Assembly: GCF_002217945.1 (NCBI RefSeq)
Contig: NZ_BCMG01000006.1
Coordinates: forward strand, 95,008 to 159,007
DNA from: Secundilactobacillus silagei JCM 19001
GTDB taxonomy: Bacteria; Bacillota; Bacilli; Lactobacillales; Lactobacillaceae
Direction of reading: 5' to 3'
DNA length: 64,000 nucleotides
The position numbers and the translations under genes are program-made. The notes beneath the pieces are model-generated. The model saw only the letters and a list, made by a program, of their open reading frames with translations, was not told the origin of the DNA and did not search any database. Every line of letters begins with the position of its first letter. The first letter of the stretch is position 1. Below, piece after piece: positions 52,264-62,181 of the stretch.

Positions 52264-53385
52264 TTATCTAAACTGACTCACAGATGCTAACAATGATTCA
52301 ATTGACGGGCCGGTCACGGTGATATGACCCATTTTCCGGTGGTCACGAACTTCTGCCTTGCCGTAATCGTGCAGGTGCCATTCGGGATGTTTCGGCCAAT
52401 CCGCTCGCGCAACCAGCAAATTCTGACCTAACAGATTCACCATAACGGCGGGTTCAAATTGGCGAATCGGCGGAATTGCAAGTCCGCAGATACTTCTAAT
52501 GTGCGCGTCAAACTGCGAAACGTTGCAGGCTTCAATGGAATAATGACCGGAGTTATGCGGTCGCGGTGCTAATTCGTTGATCATCAATTCCCCGGATGGC
52601 AGTTCAAATAATTCAATGCCAAGCACCCCACGCAGATGCAGCGCTTCAGCGGTCTCAACCGCAATTTGCTGGGCCTTTTTTTTAACCTGATCAGTAATTT
52701 GCGCTGGAATGATACTGGTGTGTAAGATATGGTGCTGATGGCGATTTTCGCTGACTGGAAAAGTAATGACCTGGTCTTTTCCGTCCCGGGTGACCATCAC
52801 CGATAATTCACGAACAAAGTTTTGCTTGAGTTCGTAGATCCAGTCAGTCTGACCAATTTCACTTTTAATTTGGTCCCAGTCGGTCTGGTCGTTAATATCA
52901 AACTGGCCGTGCCCATCATAGCCACCTTCGACCGTCTTAAGAATCCCCGGCTGACCGATCTTTTGAATCGCCGTCTGCAGATCTCCCATTGACTCCACCG
53001 CTGCAAAGGGCGTCACGGGCAGACCGTGCTGCCGGCAAAAGGTCTTTTCTCGTACGCGGTGACTCGTAATGGTTAATAACTCAATTCCTTGAGGTACACG
53101 AGTCAGATCTTCAACTTGCTTTAACGCTTTTTGATCAACGTTTTCAAATTCATAGGTTAAGACATCGCTGCGTTTTGCAAGTTGCCGTAAGGCCGTCAGA
53201 TCATCATACGCAGCCACAATTTGAAAATCGGCAACTTGGCCTGCCGGTGCCTTATCCGTTGGATCCAAGACACCAACTTTATACCCCATGGCTTTGGCGG
53301 ATAACGCCATCATTTGACCAAGCTGGCCGCCACCGATAATGCCAATCGTTGCTGGCGGTAAAACCGGACTACCGTAACTGTTCAT
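52264..53385 (-). CDS. purK: N5-CAIR synthetase
   Basis: A 373-residue ATP-grasp carboxylase (AIR + bicarbonate + ATP). It starts [20 protein letters not shown] with the [10 protein letters not shown] loop; LTYEFENVD and [16 protein letters not shown] mark the ATP-grasp region, and [19 protein letters not shown] the active site. The longest frame starts 47 codons further upstream, inside purE, and does not match the family; ATG 53385 is chosen. It overlaps purE by 17 bases. Confidence 0.94.
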   Translation of the reverse strand: MNSYGSPVLPPATIGIIGGGQLGQMMALSAKAMGYKVGVLDPTDKAPAGQVADFQIVAAYDDLTALRQLAKRSDVLTYEFENVDQKALKQVEDLTRVPQGIELLTITSHRVREKTFCRQHGLPVTPFAAVESMGDLQTAIQKIGQPGILKTVEGGYDGHGQFDINDQTDWDQIKSEIGQTDWIYELKQNFVRELSVMVTRDGKDQVITFPVSENRHQHHILHTSIIPAQITDQVKKKAQQIAVETAEALHLRGVLGIELFELPSGELMINELAPRPHNSGHYSIEACNVSQFDAHIRSICGLAIPPIRQFEPAVMVNLLGQNLLVARADWPKHPEWHLHDYGKAEVRDHRKMGHITVTGPSIESLLASVSQFR

Positions 53386-53854
53386 TACTCTCGGTAGCCT
53401 CCTTAGTCTGACGGGCGCGAAACGCCTGTAATTGGGCATCAACCTCGGTGTCTTGCAGGGCCAAAATCTCGGCTGCCAATAACGCGGCGTTCTTAGCACC
53501 AGCGCTGCCAATGGCAACCGTGGCAACTGGTACCCCGGATGGCATCTGAACGATCGACAGCAGTGAATCCATGCCGTTCAACGCCTTAGATTGAATCGGA
53601 ACCCCAATCACTGGCAAGGTGGTATTGGCTGCTAACATCCCCGGCAAATGGGCGGCACCACCGGCTGCAGCGATAATCACCTGGTAATGTTCGTCTTTAG
53701 CTGTTTGGCCAAAGTGCTGCAGTTCCTGTGGCATACGGTGTGCAGAAATGACGTGACTGTCGTAACTAACGTGTAATTCACTGAGCAGATCGGCCGTATT
53801 CTTAACTTGTGGCCAATCGGAAATTGATCCCATTACAAGTGCAACTTGCATCAT
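53369..53854 (-). CDS. purE: N5-CAIR mutase
   Basis: A 161-residue class I Pur[18 protein letters not shown], the catalytic SAHRMPQEL, and [17 protein letters not shown] with [19 protein letters not shown] are present. Starts ATGATG at 53854/53851 follow AAAGGAG; the longest frame begins in the promoter. It heads the eleven-gene purine operon. Confidence 0.95.
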   Translation of the reverse strand: MMQVALVMGSISDWPQVKNTADLLSELHVSYDSHVISAHRMPQELQHFGQTAKDEHYQVIIAAAGGAAHLPGMLAANTTLPVIGVPIQSKALNGMDSLLSIVQMPSGVPVATVAIGSAGAKNAALLAAEILALQDTEVDAQLQAFRARQTKEATESNEQLR

Positions 53855-53882
53855 CAAAATCTCCTTTGCCTTTGATACCCAT

Positions 53883-53954
53883 AGCGTAACAACAGAAAAC
53901 ATGACTGTCAATACAAAAATCGAACTATATGATAACTTGTATAGCTAATGTTCG
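53883..53954 (-). promoter_or_regulatory. purine operon promoter with a PurR-box pair
   Basis: On the minus strand TTGACA (53906-53911), a 17-base spacer and TACGCT (53883-53888) form the promoter. Upstream lie two CGAAC cores in opposite orientation, at 53921-53925 (in AAAATCGAACTAT) and 53950-53954 (in AAACACGAACATT on the minus strand), close to the PurBox consensus AWWWCCGAACWWT. The distal core is about 75 bases before the predicted start point. Confidence 0.65.
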
Positions 53955-54013
53955 TGTTTAAATCGTTTAACCCTCTCAATTTAGCCAACTGTTTGGAAAA
54001 ATTCTAGCCAGAC

Positions 54014-54061
54014 AAAAAGGGACCCTCATGACCAAGCAATAACTTGGCCATGAGGGTCCCT
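54014..54061 (-). terminator. terminator of leuS
   Basis: An 18-bp stem (GGGACCCTCATG outer part, one mismatch) with a 6-base loop, followed on the minus strand by five T. Confidence 0.87.
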
Positions 54062-54092
54062 CAATGATTCTAATTAAACTATTTTTAATCCA

Positions 54093-56516
54093 TTATTTAG
54101 CAACAACGATGTTCACGATCTTCTTTGGTACCACGATGACTTTCTTAATGTCGTGGCCATCCGTAAATGATTTAACGGAATCGTCTGCTAAAGCAGCCGT
54201 CTTAACCGTATCATTGTCTGCATCCGTGGCAACGGTAATGTGCCCCCGAACTTTGCCATTGACCTGAACTGCTAATTCAATTTGGTCAACGATCAGCTTA
54301 GATTCGTCATAGGTTGGCCATTGGGCGTAGGCAATCGACTTGTCATGACCCATAATTGACCACAGTTCTTCAGTAATATGCGGCGCAATTGGTGCCAGCA
54401 TCTTAACTAGCCCTTCCATGTAAACTAATGGCAGACTGTCAGCCTTGAAGGCTTCGTTAACGAAGACCATCATTTGTGAAATGGCCACGTTAAAGCGCAG
54501 TTCTTTCATGTCTTCAGACACCGTCTTGACCGTTTGGTTATAGATCAAGTCCAGCGTGCCGTCGTTGATCGTGGTGACGCGGTCGCGCAGATGGTTATTG
54601 TCATCAATAATCAACCGCCATACCCGGTCAAGCCAACGATAGGCACCGCCAATCCCTTCAGAACTCCAAGGTTTGGAGCCTTCCAAAGGACCCATGAACA
54701 TTTCGTAGACCCGCAGCGTATCAGCACCGTACTTCTCCACGATCTTATCAGGGTTAATCACGTTCCCCTTCGACTTAGACATCTTTTCGTGGTTAGTCCC
54801 AAGGATCATGCCTTGGTTAACCAACTTCTGGAAGGGTTCCTTGGTTGGCACAACCCCGATATCGTACAGGAACTTGTGCCAGAACCGGGCGTACAGCAAA
54901 TGCAAAACAGCATGTTCCGCCCCACCGATATACAGGTCAACGGGTAGCCAGTACTTCAATTTTTCAGGATCAGCGATCATCTTGTCATTATGCGGATCGA
55001 TGTAACGCAGGAAGTACCATGAACTCCCAGCCCATTGCGGCATGGTGTTGGTTTCACGTTTCCCCTTGCGGCCATTCTTATCCACCACGTTGACCCAGTC
55101 GTCGACGTTCGCCAGTGGACTTTCACCCGTACCAGAAGGTTCGAGTTGGTGAGTAGCTGGCAGACGCAATGGTAATTCATCTTCGGGAACTAAAGTGGTT
55201 TCGCCGTCTTCCCAGTGAATGACGGGAATTGGTTCGCCCCAGTAGCGTTGACGCGAGAAGATCCAGTCACGCAGCCGGTAGTTCACTTTCTTCTTACCAG
55301 CTTTGTGTTCTTCCAGCCAGTCAATGGCCGCTTTAATAGCGGTCTTCTTGTCCATGCCATTTAAGAAACCAGAATTGATATGCTGGCCGTCACCGGTATA
55401 AGCAGCTTCATCAATGTTGCCACCTTCGATAACTGGCTTGATCGGCAAGTTAAATTTGTGGGCAAACTCGTAGTCCCGGTCATCATGTGCAGGCACGGCC
55501 ATAATGGCACCAGTCCCGTATGACGCCAAAACGTAGTCACCGATCCAGATCGGCAATTTTTCACCGTTGATCGGGTTGATGCCATAAGCACCGGTGAAGA
55601 CACCGGTCTTATTCTTGTTTAAGTCAGTCCGTTCCAAATCAGAACGAGATTCGATTTCTTTCTTATAAGCAGCAACTGCTTCGGCTTGTTCTGGCGTCGT
55701 AATCTGGTCAACCAGGTTATGCTCTGGTGCTAAGACCATGTATGATGCACCAAATAACGTATCCGGACGCGTGGTGTAAACTTCAACCTGCTTGTCTTCG
55801 TCACCAGCAATCTTAAAGAACACGCTGGCACCTTCTGAACGGCCGATCCAGTTACGTTGCTGTTCCTTGATACTTTCAGGCCAATCCAGGTCATCCAGAT
55901 CCTTCAGCAACCGATCAGCATACTTGGTGATCCGCAAGACCCACTGCGTCATTGGTACCCGGTAAACGGGGTAGCCGCCACGTTCAGTTTTACCGTCAAC
56001 AACTTCTTCGTTGGCAACCACAGTACCACCCATGAAATCAGGTGCCCAGTTGACTTCGATCTTATCTTCATAAGCGAGGCCCTTTTTGTATAACTGTTCA
56101 AAGATCCATTGCGTCCACTTGTAGTAAGCTGGATCAGTGGTATTCACTTCACGGTCCCAGTCATATGAAAAACCTAAAGATTTAATTTGGCGTCTAAAGA
56201 CTTTAATATTTTGCGCAGTGAAGTCTTTGGGGTTGTGACCGGTCTTCAGCGCATACTGCTCTGCTGGTAGACCAAAGGCATCAAAGCCCATTGGATGCAA
56301 AACATTGAAGCCCTGCATCCGCTTCATCCGGGCAATAATATCAGTTGCGGTATAACCTTCTGGGTGCCCTACGTGAAGCCCCTGACCTGATGGATATGGA
56401 AACATATCTAGCGCATAGAACTTCGGCTTAGATTCATCATCATAAGTTTTAAAAGTTTTATGTTCTTTCCAATAATGCTGCCATTTTCGTTCAATAATAC
56501 TGTGATTGTAAGCCAA
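54093..56516 (-). CDS. leuS: leucyl-tRNA synthetase
   Basis: An 807-residue class I synthetase. The HIGH-type motif is in [18 protein letters not shown] (about residue 40-50), the CP1 editing domain fills about 220-410 (with [19 protein letters not shown]), and [13 protein letters not shown] carries the KMSKS loop near residue 580. The C-terminal anticodon-binding domain is complete. Normal length. Regulated by the Leu T-box at 56558-56790. Confidence 0.97.
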   Translation of the reverse strand: MAYNHSIIERKWQHYWKEHKTFKTYDDESKPKFYALDMFPYPSGQGLHVGHPEGYTATDIIARMKRMQGFNVLHPMGFDAFGLPAEQYALKTGHNPKDFTAQNIKVFRRQIKSLGFSYDWDREVNTTDPAYYKWTQWIFEQLYKKGLAYEDKIEVNWAPDFMGGTVVANEEVVDGKTERGGYPVYRVPMTQWVLRITKYADRLLKDLDDLDWPESIKEQQRNWIGRSEGASVFFKIAGDEDKQVEVYTTRPDTLFGASYMVLAPEHNLVDQITTPEQAEAVAAYKKEIESRSDLERTDLNKNKTGVFTGAYGINPINGEKLPIWIGDYVLASYGTGAIMAVPAHDDRDYEFAHKFNLPIKPVIEGGNIDEAAYTGDGQHINSGFLNGMDKKTAIKAAIDWLEEHKAGKKKVNYRLRDWIFSRQRYWGEPIPVIHWEDGETTLVPEDELPLRLPATHQLEPSGTGESPLANVDDWVNVVDKNGRKGKRETNTMPQWAGSSWYFLRYIDPHNDKMIADPEKLKYWLPVDLYIGGAEHAVLHLLYARFWHKFLYDIGVVPTKEPFQKLVNQGMILGTNHEKMSKSKGNVINPDKIVEKYGADTLRVYEMFMGPLEGSKPWSSEGIGGAYRWLDRVWRLIIDDNNHLRDRVTTINDGTLDLIYNQTVKTVSEDMKELRFNVAISQMMVFVNEAFKADSLPLVYMEGLVKMLAPIAPHITEELWSIMGHDKSIAYAQWPTYDESKLIVDQIELAVQVNGKVRGHITVATDADNDTVKTAALADDSVKSFTDGHDIKKVIVVPKKIVNIVVAK

Positions 56517-56557
56517 ACAAACACGCTCCCTTTCTCATGTCGGACAAAATGAAAACT

Positions 56558-56790
56558 AAAAAAAAGCCTACAAGAAACTAACGTTTCTTGTAGGACGGAA
56601 TTTCCGCGGTACCACCTAACATTCCCGCATACGCGGGCGCTCATTATTTCGTAACGCGAAAATCACGTCTCAACTTACTCTAATTCAGTTGAAAAACTCA
56701 GAGACGAGTTCAGTGCACAGCCGACGGATTCACAACCACCATCCGCTTTCTGAACGGCGAAGCACACCTACTAGTCCTCATCAGTCTTTA
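56558..56790 (-). promoter_or_regulatory. T-box leader, leucine specific
   Basis: On the minus strand: Stem I (about 56690-56790), specifier CTC at 56706-56708 within GAACTCGTC, the invariant GGTGGTACCGCGG (56604-56616), and the terminator CCTACAAGAAAC/GTTTCTTGTAGG with eight or more T (56558-56566). CTC is a Leu codon and the downstream gene is leuS. Uncharged tRNA-Leu should favour antitermination. Confidence 0.93.
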
Positions 56791-56809
56791 ATTTTTGTTC
56801 AGTGGCTTA

Positions 56810-56838
56810 ATGGTACCAAATTTAAGATGGAGACGCAA
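56810..56838 (-). promoter_or_regulatory. promoter of leuS
   Basis: TTGCGT, a 17-base spacer and TACCAT on the minus strand, just ahead of Stem I. Confidence 0.55.
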
Positions 56839-56938
56839 GGGCATTCGCCAAGAACACTGACTTTATCGCCATTAATCAAAGACCACTTAAATTTAAGGGT
56901 ATACTATAAGCAACCTGTCTTTGAAAGGATCCTCTAAA

Positions 56939-57505
56939 ATGAACCTTGAACCAGCCGTTAAATACAGCCACACCCTGCTAAGCCCCATTATTGTTCAGGG
57001 TGATACCGTAGTGGATGCGACCGTCGGCAACGGCAACGATACCCTTTTTCTAGCCAGCCGTGTCGGTTCGGCCGGCCACGTTCTGGGCTTTGACGTTCAG
57101 CAGCCCGCTTTAGATCGAACCGCCACGCAGCTGACCCTAACCGGCATGACCCGGCAAGTACAGTTGATCCACGACGGTCATGAACATCTTGATCAGTATC
57201 TAGAACCGCAGCAGCAGATCACGGCCGCCATTTTTAATTTAGGCTACCTGCCTGGCAGTAATAAACGGATTATTACCCATGGTGAAACGACCGTTAGTGC
57301 CTTAAGGATATGTCTAACCCACTTGCGCCGCGGTGGCATCATCGCGCTCGTCGTTTACTACGGTCATCCGGGAGGTGAGCAGGAAAAAGAAACCGTCTTA
57401 CAGGCCGTCAAACAACTTGATCAGCAACAGTATTCGGTTTTGCAGTACGGCTTTATCAACCAGATCCATCAGCCGCCATTTTTGCTGGCCGTTCAAAAAC
57501 GGTAA
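56939..57505 (+). CDS. mnmM: tRNA mnm5s2U methyltransferase (YtqB family)
   Basis: A 188-residue class I SAM methyltransferase. The SAM loop is VVDATVGNGNDTLFLA (about residue 23), followed by VLGFDVQQ, FNLGYLPGSNK (the NxxYLP-type active site) and LRRGGIIALVVYYGHPGG. This is the YtqB group, identified as MnmM, which methylates the wobble uridine of several tRNAs. The ATG at 56939 follows AAAGGAT. Divergent from leuS. Assignment rests on family resemblance. Confidence 0.8.
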   Translation: MNLEPAVKYSHTLLSPIIVQGDTVVDATVGNGNDTLFLASRVGSAGHVLGFDVQQPALDRTATQLTLTGMTRQVQLIHDGHEHLDQYLEPQQQITAAIFNLGYLPGSNKRIITHGETTVSALRICLTHLRRGGIIALVVYYGHPGGEQEKETVLQAVKQLDQQQYSVLQYGFINQIHQPPFLLAVQKR

Positions 57506-57508
57506 CTC

Positions 57509-57565
57509 AAAAGGCGCTTTGATCGAACTTCTCGACTAATCGAGAAGCCAATCAAAGCGCTTTTG
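57509..57565. terminator. bidirectional terminator
   Basis: AAAAGGCGCTTTGAT pairs with ATCAAAGCGCTTTTG, enclosing an inner ACTTCTCGA/TCGAGAAG stem; it separates the converging mnmM and DUF960-like genes. Confidence 0.82.
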
Positions 57566-57566
57566 A

Positions 57567-57872
57567 TTACATTTCTTCTTTTGGTAACAGCACAATTTGG
57601 CTGCTGCCATCATCATAGACCCAGAGTGTTTTAGGAAAGTCTTCAGCATACGGAAACGGTGTGTCAAAGCTTGCCACAACGTGATCCTGCTGCAAAAAAT
57701 CAAAGGTTAGATGATGATTGTGATTCGTTAGATTAAAACTGATGATTTCATTCAATTGAAACATGCCTTGTAAATTATGATCAATAATATACCAAATTTG
57801 ATCAATAATTTCGCCAGGTAAGGAATTTACGATTCCGTAACTAGCGTATCTCGGACGATCATTTTCAAACAC
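57567..57872 (-). CDS. DUF960-like protein
   Basis: A 101-residue protein resembling DUF960: RYASYGIVNSLPGEIIDQIW at the N-terminus, then FQLNEIISFNL and a closing strand VWVYDD-like region (WVYDDGSSQIVLLP). The family is small, widespread in Firmicutes, and of unknown function. The start is GTG (57872) with only a weak ribosome binding site, so expression may be low or the start may lie elsewhere. Monocistronic. Confidence 0.6.
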   Translation of the reverse strand: MFENDRPRYASYGIVNSLPGEIIDQIWYIIDHNLQGMFQLNEIISFNLTNHNHHLTFDFLQQDHVVASFDTPFPYAEDFPKTLWVYDDGSSQIVLLPKEEM

Positions 57873-57933
57873 GTATATCGTCTCACTTTCTGTTATTATC
57901 TAACTTTTAGTATACTTCAATTGGCTAAAAATA

Positions 57934-59400
57934 TCAGGTTTCAGGATTTTGATTACGGTCCATCTGGTTGATGAGATAGCTTAAAATAATCAGTCCCAGC
58001 GCCACGATAAAGATCCAGTGTAACCCGCCATACAAAATCTGCCGTAACGGTTTCAGTAACGACTTGCCTAAGGACTTAGCCGTCTGCGGATTGATCAGCC
58101 GGTTCATCATCGCCAGATCAGTCCCCTTATGACTGGCAACCCCATTGGCCATTTGAACGTTTAAAATAATCCCAAACACTGAGATCATTAATGTTTGGCC
58201 CAGTGTCCGCGCTAATGTATTCAGTGATGTTGCCACCCCAACGTCTTCTTTAGGCACCTGGTTTTGCACCGTTACCGTAGTGGTTGTGATGGTGATTCCA
58301 AAACCAGTCCCGCAGATGGCTGCAATCACAAAGAAGCACCAAAACGGCGTACTCTGAGGTGCCAGCGCCATGGCGATCCCGCCCACTAAAATAAAGGTCA
58401 GGCTGAAATTAATGATCTGCTTTGGAGATCGATTTAATAACAGCTTTCCAGCGATAAAGGAACCCACGATCCACATCAAAGAACTGGGCGTGATGGCAAA
58501 ACCCGCCAGTGATGCTGGTAGACCCAGCAATCCCTGTGTCCAGGTCGGCAGATAAACTTCGAACCCCATCAGAAATCCACTGATTAAAGCTGCTACTAAA
58601 TTTTGGGTCACAAACGTTCGAATTTTAAATAACTTTAGTGGAATAATCGGGTTGGCCACCCGGCCTTCTTGACGGATAAATACCCAAAAGCTCAGGCCTG
58701 AAATGCCGAGACTAATGATTAAACTCAGCCAATTGATATGGGCGTCACCCAGGACCTGAAAGCCAAACATTAACGCTAACAGGGCCACGGATAACCAGAT
58801 ACTGCCCAAAACATCCAGAGTCTGAGTACTCTTACGCGGCGTTTCCTTTAAAAAGATCCAAATACCAGCCATGGCTAATAAGCCCACCGGAATGTTAATA
58901 AAAAAGATCCAGTGCCAAGACATCTGATCGACGATAAAACCACCTAAAAGTGGTGCCACAATCGACGCGATTCCCCAAGCAGAACCGTTGAAGCCCATCA
59001 CCTTAGCCCGCTTTTCAAACGGATAGATATCGGCAATGATCGTAAACGAAATCGGCATGATCGAACCGGCACCGATTCCCTGAACAGCTCGCCAGATGAT
59101 CAACTCCGTCATGCTGTTGGACATGCCAGACAAAGTCGAGCCGACAATAAAGGTCCCCAGACCAAACAGAAATAGTCGCTTACGACCAAACATATCTGAC
59201 AATTTGCCATAAATTGGTGTTGCCATGGCATTAGTCAGTAAGAAGATGGAGAAGACCCAGTTCATCAGCGCGACCCCGCTTAGATCACCAACGATGGTTG
59301 GCATGGCGGTGGAGACAATCGTCCCCTCAATCGCACTCATAAACGTTGCAATGAAGATGGCGCCCGTCACTAACGGGACATTGGTTTTTCTTGAACTCAT
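57934..59400 (-). CDS. DHA2-type MFS drug exporter (14 helices)
   Basis: A 488-residue major facilitator of the EmrB/QacA (DHA2) group with fourteen predicted helices. Motif A is GKLSDMFGRKRLFLFG, motif C-like GFNGSAWGIASIVAPLLGGF lies in helix 5, and the helix 1 region contains ATFMSAIEGTIVSTAMPTIV, the family D1 motif. It exports cationic or amphipathic compounds by proton antiport; substrates are unknown. GAGG precedes an ATGATG start at 59403/59400; the longest frame starts 22 codons earlier without a site. A regulator is not adjacent. Confidence 0.88.
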   Translation of the reverse strand: MSSRKTNVPLVTGAIFIATFMSAIEGTIVSTAMPTIVGDLSGVALMNWVFSIFLLTNAMATPIYGKLSDMFGRKRLFLFGLGTFIVGSTLSGMSNSMTELIIWRAVQGIGAGSIMPISFTIIADIYPFEKRAKVMGFNGSAWGIASIVAPLLGGFIVDQMSWHWIFFINIPVGLLAMAGIWIFLKETPRKSTQTLDVLGSIWLSVALLALMFGFQVLGDAHINWLSLIISLGISGLSFWVFIRQEGRVANPIIPLKLFKIRTFVTQNLVAALISGFLMGFEVYLPTWTQGLLGLPASLAGFAITPSSLMWIVGSFIAGKLLLNRSPKQIINFSLTFILVGGIAMALAPQSTPFWCFFVIAAICGTGFGITITTTTVTVQNQVPKEDVGVATSLNTLARTLGQTLMISVFGIILNVQMANGVASHKGTDLAMMNRLINPQTAKSLGKSLLKPLRQILYGGLHWIFIVALGLIILSYLINQMDRNQNPET

Positions 59401-59466
59401 CATTTTTCCTCGCTTCGCGTTGGCCCGCACCCCCAACGCAGTTTGAGAGTCAGCTACTCCCGCCAC

Positions 59467-59500
59467 AAAAATAACGACCAGCCCGAAAGTTAGTCGTTAT
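59467..59500 (-). terminator. terminator after metK
   Basis: Stem ATAACGAC/GTCGTTAT with an 18-base loop, followed on the minus strand by TTTTTG. Confidence 0.72.
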
Positions 59501-59519
59501 CCATTAAATTCAACTGAAT

Positions 59520-60728
59520 TTATTTTTCTGCTGATTCAATCTTTTTAAGCACTGTTTTCAGTTCATCGATCTTATCAGTGTGTTCCCAAGGCAAATCAAT
59601 ATCCGTCCGGCCGAAGTGACCATAAGCAGCTGTCTGCTTATAGATAGGCCGCTTCAAATCGAGCATTTTAATGATCCCAGCTGGCCGTAAGTCAAAAATT
59701 TGACGAATGGCTTTGGTCAAGTCAATTTCAGAAACCTTACTGCTACCAAAGGTGTTAACGGAAACTGAAACGGGATGAGCCACACCGATTGCGTAGGCTA
59801 ATTGAACTTCTACTTGGTGAGCTAAGCCGGCTGCCACAATGTTTTTGGCAATGTATCTCGCCGCATAACTCGCAGAACGGTCAACCTTAGTCGCGTCTTT
59901 GCCAGAGAAGGCACCGCCACCATGATGGGCATAACCGCCATAAGTATCAACGATCACCTTACGTCCGGTTAACCCAGCGTCCCCTTGAGGACCGCCAATC
60001 ACGAAACGACCGGTTGGGTTGATCAGATAACGGGTCTTATCATCGAGTAAATCAGCTGGAATAACTGGTTTGATGACTTTTTCGATGACATCATGACGAA
60101 TCTGATCCAGTGAAGCTGAGGCAGCGTGCTGCGTACTCAAGACAACCGTATCAACCCGGAAAGGCTTACCGTCATCATCATACTCAACGGTTACTTCAGA
60201 CTTCGCATCTGGGCCCAGATAGTCCAAGATCTTTTCTTTCCGGACTTTAGCGATTCGCTGCATCAAATGATGAGCAAGCGAAATAGCTAAAGGCATCAGT
60301 TCAGGCGTTTCATCAATGGCATAGCCAAACATTAACCCCTGATCACCGGCACCGATCTGATCGAGTGGATCAGTTTCACCGTCACGCTTTTCCAGCGCGT
60401 CATTTACACCTTGCGCAATATCTGGTGACTGTTCATCAATGGCAACCAGAACCGCACAGTTATCGCCGTCAAAGCCATACTTGCCATCGGTATAACCAAT
60501 TTCCTTGATGGTTTCACGGACAATGTGCTGGATATCAACGTAAGCGCTGGTTGAAACTTCACCAAATACTAAAACTAATCCAGTTGTGACTGATGTTTCA
60601 CAGGCCACGTGAGCATCTGGATCTTGTGCCAGCATCGCATCCAAGATAGCATCGCTAATTTGGTCCGCAATCTTGTCTGGATGGCCTTCAGAAACGGATT
60701 CTGAAGTAAATAAATGTCTTTCTTGCAT
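59520..60728 (-). CDS. metK: S-adenosylmethionine synthetase
   Basis: A 402-residue MAT enzyme making SAM from Met and ATP in the cytoplasm. [20 protein letters not shown] is the N-terminal motif, [12 protein letters not shown] the signature loop, and [20 protein letters not shown] the phosphate-binding signature. Normal length. Translation is controlled by the SMK box immediately upstream. Confidence 0.97.
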   Translation of the reverse strand: MQERHLFTSESVSEGHPDKIADQISDAILDAMLAQDPDAHVACETSVTTGLVLVFGEVSTSAYVDIQHIVRETIKEIGYTDGKYGFDGDNCAVLVAIDEQSPDIAQGVNDALEKRDGETDPLDQIGAGDQGLMFGYAIDETPELMPLAISLAHHLMQRIAKVRKEKILDYLGPDAKSEVTVEYDDDGKPFRVDTVVLSTQHAASASLDQIRHDVIEKVIKPVIPADLLDDKTRYLINPTGRFVIGGPQGDAGLTGRKVIVDTYGGYAHHGGGAFSGKDATKVDRSASYAARYIAKNIVAAGLAHQVEVQLAYAIGVAHPVSVSVNTFGSSKVSEIDLTKAIRQIFDLRPAGIIKMLDLKRPIYKQTAAYGHFGRTDIDLPWEHTDKIDELKTVLKKIESAEK

Positions 60729-60734
60729 TGTAAA

Positions 60735-60805
60735 AATTCCCCCAATATCTTTTTTCGGTTACAAGGCATCTTCACTAAGTCAAGCTAGTGAATCCTATCG
60801 GGAAT
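60735..60805 (-). promoter_or_regulatory. SAM-III (SMK-box) riboswitch
   Basis: On the minus strand: TTCCCGATAGGATTCACT, the pairing AGTGAAGATGCCTTGTAACC, then GAAAAAAGATATT and GGGGGAA (the ribosome binding site) 7-12 bases before the metK ATG. These are the conserved SMK blocks, including GATGCCTTGTAACCGA. SAM binding pairs the GGGGG away and blocks translation. Confidence 0.92.
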
Positions 60806-60945
60806 GAAGACTCATAACTTTACTAGTTTAACACATTTTTTTCAGCTTAGAAAGGGACGCTGTAACCGCTTGAAAACTTTTGAGAGTTGACCCAAGCCTT
60901 GAAAATGGTAAGCTATTCTATATCACTTAAAAGGAATTACTGACT

Positions 60946-61665
60946 ATGTTAGAAAATATTGAAGCGTTCATTGTCCATCATCGCCGATTACTTCAAGGCT
61001 TATTCTTCGGTGTCGTTGAGATGAGCGGTTTACTGCTTTACGCAAACGCGAATTCATTTGAATCGTATACCAAACCGCAGCAGCTTCCCTTATCACTATT
61101 AGCACTGACAACCGTCCTAATTTTCTTGTGCCTGTACGTCATTAGGACCACATCAATGCAGAGCAGAACTGCCCCGATCAGTTTATTGCTGACGATTGCT
61201 TTCATGGCCGTGAGTGTTCCTAAGCTGCCCGTCTTAGTTAACGTCATTAATGGGCTATCGATCATCGTTTTACTACTGATCCGTTATTTACCAAAATGGT
61301 TTGAAAATGAACTCGGAATGGCGCTATTAGCGCTTATGCTGGCGAGTTTAGCAGCCGGTAATTTTTTATTGACTCATGACTATTTATCAACCAGCTACCT
61401 CACAACGATGATCTTACCGTTATTGCTGTTTAACTATTTTTTCCTGCCGCAAAAAAGCTTTGAAATGATCCTACTCCCTATTGGCCTAATCTTTTTAACA
61501 CTGGTCTGGCTATTCTTCTTACACCAGAGTGTGATCATGATCCTCTTTTCACTTGCCGTGCAGGTCATTTGGTTCTTTATTCAAGCGTCAAGACGGCCAT
61601 CACCATCACGCGGCTTACTCGTTGCAGCCGTCTTACAAGCACTGATTTTTATCTGTATGCGTTAA
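60946..61665 (+). CDS. hypothetical polytopic membrane protein
   Basis: A 239-residue protein with about seven to eight hydrophobic segments and very few charged residues between them; the N-terminus (MLENIEAFIVHHRRLLQGLF) and the short basic tail ASRRPSPSRG are the only polar parts. I do not recognise the family and see no transport or enzyme motif. AAAGGAA precedes the ATG. It stands alone, divergent from metK. Confidence 0.6.
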   Translation: MLENIEAFIVHHRRLLQGLFFGVVEMSGLLLYANANSFESYTKPQQLPLSLLALTTVLIFLCLYVIRTTSMQSRTAPISLLLTIAFMAVSVPKLPVLVNVINGLSIIVLLLIRYLPKWFENELGMALLALMLASLAAGNFLLTHDYLSTSYLTTMILPLLLFNYFFLPQKSFEMILLPIGLIFLTLVWLFFLHQSVIMILFSLAVQVIWFFIQASRRPSPSRGLLVAAVLQALIFICMR

Positions 61666-61764
61666 TTAAAACTTTCTAAAGCTTCCAATTAATCTTTATG
61701 CTAATCTGCAATTTGTCATATTATGAATTGTAGTGTAATCATCATTATATTTGGAGGCTTTTGA

Positions 61765-62130
61765 GTGACTCAAATAAAAATCGTAGGTGATATTTGGACC
61801 GGCAAATATCAGCCTGCACTAACGGGTAACCGAATTGTTGATACTGCCCTGCTGACACAATTTTGCATGAAGTTAACTGCCTTTCTTTCACAACAAAATA
61901 TCAAGCTATCAGTTAAGGTAGAACGTGAATTCTCGTTGTCGAAAATTAAGAATAACGACACGCTGTTCTTAATTGATGCTAATATTGCAGATGCGTTTCC
62001 CCAAAATGACTTACAATCGGTGAACTATTTACCGATTAAACATCAGGATCTTTTACACGGCGATCCCAGTAACAGTTTTCCCTCAATTTTGGAGTGGCTG
62101 CGGGTGGACTTAAATCTGCAACAATCATAA
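61765..62130 (+). CDS. hypothetical protein
   Basis: A 121-residue soluble protein of unknown family, with probable alpha/beta content (TLFLIDANIADAFPQND near residue 73, ending FPSILEWLRVDL). The start is GTG at 61765 with a strong TTGGAGG seven bases upstream, which makes this an active gene. It is separated from the membrane protein gene by 99 bases and closed by its own terminator. Confidence 0.6.
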   Translation: MTQIKIVGDIWTGKYQPALTGNRIVDTALLTQFCMKLTAFLSQQNIKLSVKVEREFSLSKIKNNDTLFLIDANIADAFPQNDLQSVNYLPIKHQDLLHGDPSNSFPSILEWLRVDLNLQQS

Positions 62131-62176
62131 AAGGTTAGGTCAAAACATATTCTGTTTTGTACCTAACCTTTTTAGT
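62131..62176. terminator. bidirectional terminator
   Basis: AAAGGTTAGGT pairs with ACCTAACCTTT (plus inner AAAACA/TGTTTT), T-rich on both strands, between converging genes. Confidence 0.85.
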
Positions 62177-62181
62177 ATCTT

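Noticed and set aside
53386..53526. N-terminal extension of purK
   Set aside because: It overlaps purE widely and reads as a shadow of it; the family start is at 53385.
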